Part shown: piece after piece, positions 5,127 to 9,014 of the stretch | Layout of the letters: every line of letters begins with the position of its first letter | Position numbering within the stretch: the first letter of the stretch is position 1 | Assembly (NCBI GenBank): GCA_009774465.1 | Contig: VSNT01000142.1 | Coordinates: 1 to 9,014 of the forward strand | Direction: 5' to 3' | Source: Lachnospiraceae bacterium | Lineage (GTDB): Bacteria; Bacillota_A; Clostridia; Lachnospirales; Lachnospiraceae | DNA: 9,014 nucleotides | Notes under the pieces: model-generated | What the model was told of the DNA's origin: nothing | The model's input: only the letters and a program-made list of their open reading frames with translations | The model's database searches: none | Translations under genes and position numbers: made by a program

Positions 5127-7151
5127 TTAACTTTTTCCTCCCTTTTTATAATTTTCCGCAGCTTTATTAAACTGCTGATTTAAAGCGGATTGATTGCTCA
5201 GGCTTTTTACAATATTTGTCCTTCTTGATACAAAATCATCCAGCTTTTTCATGTATTCTTCTTCCGTAATTGTCCCTTCCGCCACCATAGTAAGTCCCTT
5301 TTCCCAGCTTGCAGTAAGGGCCGGATCCAAAAGCGGCCTGATGGAGTTGTTTACTACATCATAGATCATTTCCCCCATCAGCGTAGGCGTCATAATCTGT
5401 GTCTTTTTATTTAAATTCAGGTATTTTATATTTATAAGCTTCTTTAAAATTTCAGCACGTGTTGCCGAAGTTCCTATTCCGCTTCCTTTTATCTGGGCAC
5501 GCAGTTCTTCATCCTCAATAAGCTGCCCTGCATTTTCCATAGCAAGAATAATTGTCCCCGAATTATAACGTTTTGGAGGAGAAGTTTCCCCCTCTTTTAT
5601 CTGCATTTCTTTTACCGGCAGCTCCATCCCCTTCCTCAAATGCGCAAGGAATTCCATACTTCCCTGATCTACGCCGCCTCCTGCTTCTTCTGCATCACTG
5701 TCTTCTTTTTCCTTATTATTTTTTTTGGATGTAAAAGAAAAAGAAACAACAGCCAGATACCCTTCTTCCTCAAGCACCTTAAAGTTTGCAAAAAACTGTT
5801 CCTCTTTGACAGAAACATTTAAGGATATCTTCCGATATACCGCAGGCGGGAAAAAAATGCTTAAAAATCTGCGTACAATCACTTCATAAACTTTAGCTGA
5901 GGCAGGATTTAGGGAATGAAAGTTATTGATTCCCTGACCGGTAGGAATAATCGCATAATGGTCTGTAATCTGCTTGTCATTCACATATCTGGTTTTGGCA
6001 ATCCCTTTATAAGTGCCCGTTTCAAGTACTTTAACCGCCAGTTCTTTTACCATTTCCAGATTACACAGCCCTTTAATATTTTTATAAATTTCTTTGGAAA
6101 CTGCTGTGGAAAGCACTCTTGCATCTGTACGGGGATAAGTAGTCATTTTTTTCTCATATAATTCCTGTACAATTCTGAGAGTTTCATCAGGACTGATCTT
6201 GAAATACTTGGAACAGTCATTTTGAAGCTCCGCCAGATTATATAAAAGGGGCGGATTCTTTGTCTCTTTCTTTTTTTGAATTCCCAGAATACATGCGTTT
6301 ACCGGTACAGGATTCATAAGATACTCTTTAAGCTCCAAAGCGTCTTTTTTCTCTTTAAATCCATTTTCCTTATACAAAAGAGGCGAGTTAAAATATTTTG
6401 TATTTTCCACAGCTTTCCACTCAAATTCGCTGTCTTTTTCACCCAGAGGAATGTTTGCAGTCACGCGGTAAAAAGGGGTTTTTACAAATTCTCTGATTTC
6501 CCGCTCTCTTCCAACAATCATGCCAAGCACACAGGTCATAACACGTCCCACACTGATTACAGCCCTGTCCGCTTTTAAATAAGATTTCACGTGATTTCCA
6601 TATTTTAATGTTAGAACCCTGGAAAAATTGATTCCCATCAAATAATCTTCCTTGGCCCTTAAATATGCCGCCGCTCCCAGATTATCATATTCTGAAAGAT
6701 CTTTTGCTTCCCTTATTCCACGAATAATTTCTTCTTCCGTCTGGGAGTCAATCCAGACACGTCTTCTTTTTTTGCCTGTTACATGAGCCTGCTGTTCAAC
6801 CAGACGATATATGTATTCTCCTTCCCGTCCCGAGTCCGTGCAGACATAAATGGTTTCCACATCTTCCCGGTTTAAAAGGGAACTTACGATTTGAAACTGC
6901 TTTTTAACCCCTTCTATTACCTCATATTTAAACTCTGTGGGAATAAAGGGTATGGTATCTAAGGACCACCTTTTGTACTTTTCATCATAGATTTCCGGAT
7001 AGCTCATAGTCACCAAATGCCCTACGCACCATGTAACAACAGCATCCGGGGATTCCATATACCCGTCCCGGTTACTGGCATTTATTTTAAGCGCCCTGGC
7101 AAATTCTCTTGCAACACTTGGTTTTTCGGCTATATAAAGACTTTTTCCCAT
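5127..7151 (-). CDS. topB: DNA topoisomerase III (type IA)
   Basis: A 674-residue type IA topoisomerase, which passes single DNA strands through a transient 5'-phosphotyrosine break. The Toprim domain comes first: A-E-K-P-S-V-A (E9) and T-D-S-G-R-E-G-E (D106, E110, E112). Next are the D-Y-L-M-G-I-N-F-S-R segment (about 169-178) and S-V-G-R-V-M-T (200-206). The catalytic tyrosine is Y339 in M-T-T-Y-P-R-T-D, and the C-terminal G-I-G-T-S-A-T-R-A motif lies near residue 565. No C-terminal zinc fingers are present, which favours TopB over TopA. The DxG in Toprim, in place of DxD, occurs in other TopB proteins. The ATG at 7151 overlaps the ATPase stop as TGATG; an in-frame GTG at 7154 is the alternative. 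No relaxase or integrase nearby points to a mobile origin. Confidence 0.92.
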   Translation of the reverse strand: MGKSLYIAEKPSVAREFARALKINASNRDGYMESPDAVVTWCVGHLVTMSYPEIYDEKYKRWSLDTIPFIPTEFKYEVIEGVKKQFQIVSSLLNREDVETIYVCTDSGREGEYIYRLVEQQAHVTGKKRRRVWIDSQTEEEIIRGIREAKDLSEYDNLGAAAYLRAKEDYLMGINFSRVLTLKYGNHVKSYLKADRAVISVGRVMTCVLGMIVGREREIREFVKTPFYRVTANIPLGEKDSEFEWKAVENTKYFNSPLLYKENGFKEKKDALELKEYLMNPVPVNACILGIQKKKETKNPPLLYNLAELQNDCSKYFKISPDETLRIVQELYEKKMTTYPRTDARVLSTAVSKEIYKNIKGLCNLEMVKELAVKVLETGTYKGIAKTRYVNDKQITDHYAIIPTGQGINNFHSLNPASAKVYEVIVRRFLSIFFPPAVYRKISLNVSVKEEQFFANFKVLEEEGYLAVVSFSFTSKKNNKEKEDSDAEEAGGGVDQGSMEFLAHLRKGMELPVKEMQIKEGETSPPKRYNSGTIILAMENAGQLIEDEELRAQIKGSGIGTSATRAEILKKLINIKYLNLNKKTQIMTPTLMGEMIYDVVNNSIRPLLDPALTASWEKGLTMVAEGTITEEEYMKKLDDFVSRRTNIVKSLSNQSALNQQFNKAAENYKKGGKS
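5137..5142 (-). promoter_or_regulatory. Ribosome binding site of the beta-helix gene, inside the topoisomerase gene
   Basis: GGGAGG read leftward lies within the last codons of the topoisomerase gene (encoding K-G-G-K-S) and 11 bases before the ATG at 5125. It fixes the start of the beta-helix gene and, with the TAAAATG junction, indicates translational coupling. Confidence 0.65.
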
Positions 7152-8515
7152 CACATTTCATCCAAACTGATTAATTTTAAATTCTGCCTTACTGCAGATT
7201 CCAGCCTTAATTTTTCATCAAACCGGTTGGCTGAAAACAGATAAATATAGTCTGCCTGCAGCTTTGCCTTTTTCAGACAAAAAAGGAACCATTCATAATC
7301 GTCATAACGCATCATGGGATTATCCCAGTTACAAATGCCTGCTATTGTTCTGCCTTCTTCATTCTGGGCAATTATATCAATCGTTCCAAATTTGCCAACC
7401 CATTCTCCTGTTTTTTCTATTTCAAAAGGAAGTTTTCCCCGTTTGTTCCATTTTTCAATATACTGCCTGCATACATTTTTAAAATATTCCGCCACATAAT
7501 ATTTAAAAGACGATTCGATATAGCAATTATAAAAATCCAGAGGCTCCATCTGTTCCAGGCTGCTTAAGTTTGGATAAATATAAGTAAAATAAAAATGCAG
7601 AAAATGATTACTGATTCGATAAATGCCTTTTTGCGCATTAGCCTTTCCCTCCGTATCATAGGAAAAAACTTTTTCTACAAGTTCAAGCTCCATTAAATTC
7701 TTAAGATACACGCTGATCTTTGCTCTGGAAAATTCCGTATGCTGATACAGATCATTTAATTTATGCCGGCCTGAAGCAAGAGATGCTAAAATGGTATTGT
7801 ACACGCCCATTTCCAGCAGCTCCTGTGCTGCAATCCGCTGTCCTTCCTCACATAAAAAGGCATTTCTGTTTAAAATATATCTGCAGATATTTTCTTTTAT
7901 GCTCAATTTGTCATCAAACTGTTTTAAAAGCCCAGGCATTCCTCCAAGAACTGCATATGCTTCAACGCTCTGTTCCATAGAAAACCCGGGGAAAAATTCC
8001 CGCAGGGTTTCAAACCCAAGTTCTCTGATTTTTAACAAACCGGAAAGTTCATAGGCGGCTCCGCCTATTTTAGTAACCATATTATTTTCCACCCAGCCTA
8101 TGGAAGACGAGCATAAAATAATCATCACCTGCCCGGGTGCCTGAATTTCATGCACAAACAGGGTAAGCTGCCTGATAAATTCATCTCCTGCTTTCACCAT
8201 ATACTGAAATTCATCTATTATAATTACTTTCTTTTCCTTTTCTTTTCCAGTAAGGGATTTAAAAATATCCGTAAATTCCGGATACCCGGATAATCGGATT
8301 CCTTCTTTTTTCAGTTCTTCTCCCCACTGGTAACGCTGTTCTCTTTCAGACACATATTTAGCACAATAATAATAAAAGGATTTATCCCTTACAAATTGAT
8401 GCAAAAGAGCGGTCTTTCCAACATTCTTTTCCCCATAAACCACCAGAATCCGACTGTCATCATGATCAAAGTGCATATTCAAATAATTTAATTCCGACTC
8501 CCGCCCTAAAATCAT
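7151..8515 (-). CDS. AAA-type ATPase with DUF234-like C-terminal domain
   Basis: A 454-residue ATPase of the 'archaeal ATPase' kind (PF01637-like). Walker A is G-E-K-N-V-G-K-T (28-35) and Walker B is V-I-I-I-D-E-F-Q (97-104). A winged-helix-like segment follows at about 235-285. The C-terminal part (about 350-445) resembles DUF234, a PD-(D/E)xK nuclease-like fold: the Asp of G-T-I-D-I-I-A (D380) is kept, but the usual E-x-K strand reads G-I-C-N-W (393-397), so two catalytic positions look lost. The start is ATG 8513-8515 with GGGGG five bases upstream (8521-8525). Longer frames from 8527 or 8545 lack ribosome binding sites. It overlaps topB by one base (TGATG), implying coupled translation. 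Members of this superfamily are poorly characterised; a DNA-related role with the topoisomerase is inference. Confidence 0.85.
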   Translation of the reverse strand: MILGRESELNYLNMHFDHDDSRILVVYGEKNVGKTALLHQFVRDKSFYYYCAKYVSEREQRYQWGEELKKEGIRLSGYPEFTDIFKSLTGKEKEKKVIIIDEFQYMVKAGDEFIRQLTLFVHEIQAPGQVMIILCSSSIGWVENNMVTKIGGAAYELSGLLKIRELGFETLREFFPGFSMEQSVEAYAVLGGMPGLLKQFDDKLSIKENICRYILNRNAFLCEEGQRIAAQELLEMGVYNTILASLASGRHKLNDLYQHTEFSRAKISVYLKNLMELELVEKVFSYDTEGKANAQKGIYRISNHFLHFYFTYIYPNLSSLEQMEPLDFYNCYIESSFKYYVAEYFKNVCRQYIEKWNKRGKLPFEIEKTGEWVGKFGTIDIIAQNEEGRTIAGICNWDNPMMRYDDYEWFLFCLKKAKLQADYIYLFSANRFDEKLRLESAVRQNLKLISLDEM

Positions 8516-8553
8516 CTTTGCCCCCATCTGCCGCTTTAACGGCATTCAAATCA

Positions 8554-8587
8554 GGGAGGCTGAAAGTTTTTTTCTTTCAGCCTTCCC
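8554..8587. other. Strong hairpin with A7 loop between the EAL and ATPase genes
   Basis: AGGCTGAAAG (8557-8566) and CTTTCAGCCT (8574-8583) pair perfectly, and GGG/CCC extends the stem past a one-base bulge. The loop is seven T on the + strand and seven A on the leftward transcript. It begins two bases after the EAL stop. There is no U-run after the stem in either direction, so it is not a textbook intrinsic terminator. It may be an imperfect terminator or a stability/processing stem that separates the two genes. Confidence 0.6.
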
Positions 8588-8588
8588 C

Positions 8589-9014
8589 TCATATCTGACT
8601 TAAAAGCTGTTCAATGTCTTCTTTTGACATGGGCTTTCCAAGAAGATAGCCCTGAATGCAGTCACATCCTATCTCATCCAGATATTCAAACTGTTCCTGT
8701 GTTTCAACCCCTTCTGCAACAGTTTCATATCCAAGTCTCTTTGCCATAAAAATAATGGATTCCGTAATAATTCTGGTATTTTTATCTGTAATGCTTGTAT
8801 CAATAAAACTTTTATCCACCTTTAAGGTATCAATTGGAAGCCCTTTTAAGTAAGAAAGTGATGAATAGCCGGTTCCAAAGTCGTCAAGAGATATTCTTAT
8901 GCCATAATCCCTTAAAATGCACATTTTTTCCGTTATTTCCTTAAAGTTTTCAATCAAAACGCTTTCTGTTATTTCAAGTTCCAGTTCTTCAGGATTCACA
9001 TCATATTTTTTAAT
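8589..9014 (-). CDS. EAL-domain cyclic-di-GMP phosphodiesterase, C-terminal part (cut by right edge)
   Basis: The last 141 codons of a gene that runs in frame past the right edge. The sequence is the second half of an EAL domain, which hydrolyses cyclic-di-GMP to pGpG. Visible landmarks are E-L-E-I-T-E-S, then S-L-D-D-F-G-T-G-Y-S-S-L, K-V-D-K-S-F-I, A-E-G-V-E-T and Q-G-Y-L-L-G-K-P. The metal-binding Asp pair (DD), the Lys, the E of EGVE and the Gln of QGY are all present, so this half looks catalytically intact. The E-A-L motif and any sensor or GGDEF domain lie outside the window. A strong hairpin two bases after the stop separates it from the ATPase gene 73 bp downstream; co-transcription is possible but there is no functional link in the sequence. 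Confidence 0.9.
   Translation of the reverse strand: MKKYDVNPEELELEITESVLIENFKEITEKMCILRDYGIRISLDDFGTGYSSLSYLKGLPIDTLKVDKSFIDTSITDKNTRIITESIIFMAKRLGYETVAEGVETQEQFEYLDEIGCDCIQGYLLGKPMSKEDIEQLLSQI

Noticed and set aside
6821..6850. Toprim D-x-G in place of D-x-D as a lost catalytic residue
   Set aside because: D-x-G-R-E-G-E is, from what I know, common in topoisomerase III proteins, so it is not by itself abnormal.
5127..7151. topB as a sign of an integrative conjugative element
   Set aside because: No relaxase, type IV secretion, integrase or attachment repeats are in the window, and neighbours look chromosomal.

Overview
The window looks like a chromosomal segment from a low-GC, Gram-positive anaerobe of the Clostridia, most likely a Lachnospiraceae-type gut bacterium. 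The supports are an A+T-rich composition, strong GGAGG-type ribosome binding sites, a lipoprotein signal, and a neighbouring pair (GGGtGRT protein plus NifU-like scaffold) that I associate with this group. The placement is an inference from protein style; there is no rRNA or other marker gene.

Layout, left to right. (1) The left edge holds the first 92 codons of a leftward homocysteine S-methyltransferase-family gene. (2) A 130-bp divergent intergenic region carries a symmetrical TTGAC palindrome. (3) The only rightward gene encodes a small predicted lipoprotein and ends at a strong bidirectional hairpin terminator. (4) Three leftward genes follow, for small membrane proteins of unknown function: zinc ribbon + DUF4190, then DUF2752, then DUF4870. 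The first two are joined by a TAAAATG junction. (5) After a clear terminator comes a long leftward run. In transcription order it is: EAL-domain protein (cut by the right edge), AAA-type ATPase with a DUF234-like tail, topoisomerase III, a GlmU-like left-handed beta-helix protein, a NifU-like Fe-S scaffold, and a GGGtGRT protein.

How the genes work together. ATPase, topoisomerase and beta-helix genes are tightly coupled: the first junction is a TGATG stop/start overlap, the second is TAAAATG with the downstream ribosome binding site inside the end of the topoisomerase gene. The scaffold and GGGtGRT genes are 19 bp apart and share the terminator at 2593-2626. An 88-bp gap without a convincing terminator separates the two groups, so read-through is possible but unproven.

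There is no CRISPR array, tRNA, rRNA, insertion sequence, integrase, relaxase or phage gene. Every gap between genes is under 300 bp. The least understood parts are the scaffold/GGGtGRT pair, the ATPase-topoisomerase coupling (with a degenerate nuclease-like site in the ATPase tail) and the three-gene membrane cluster.
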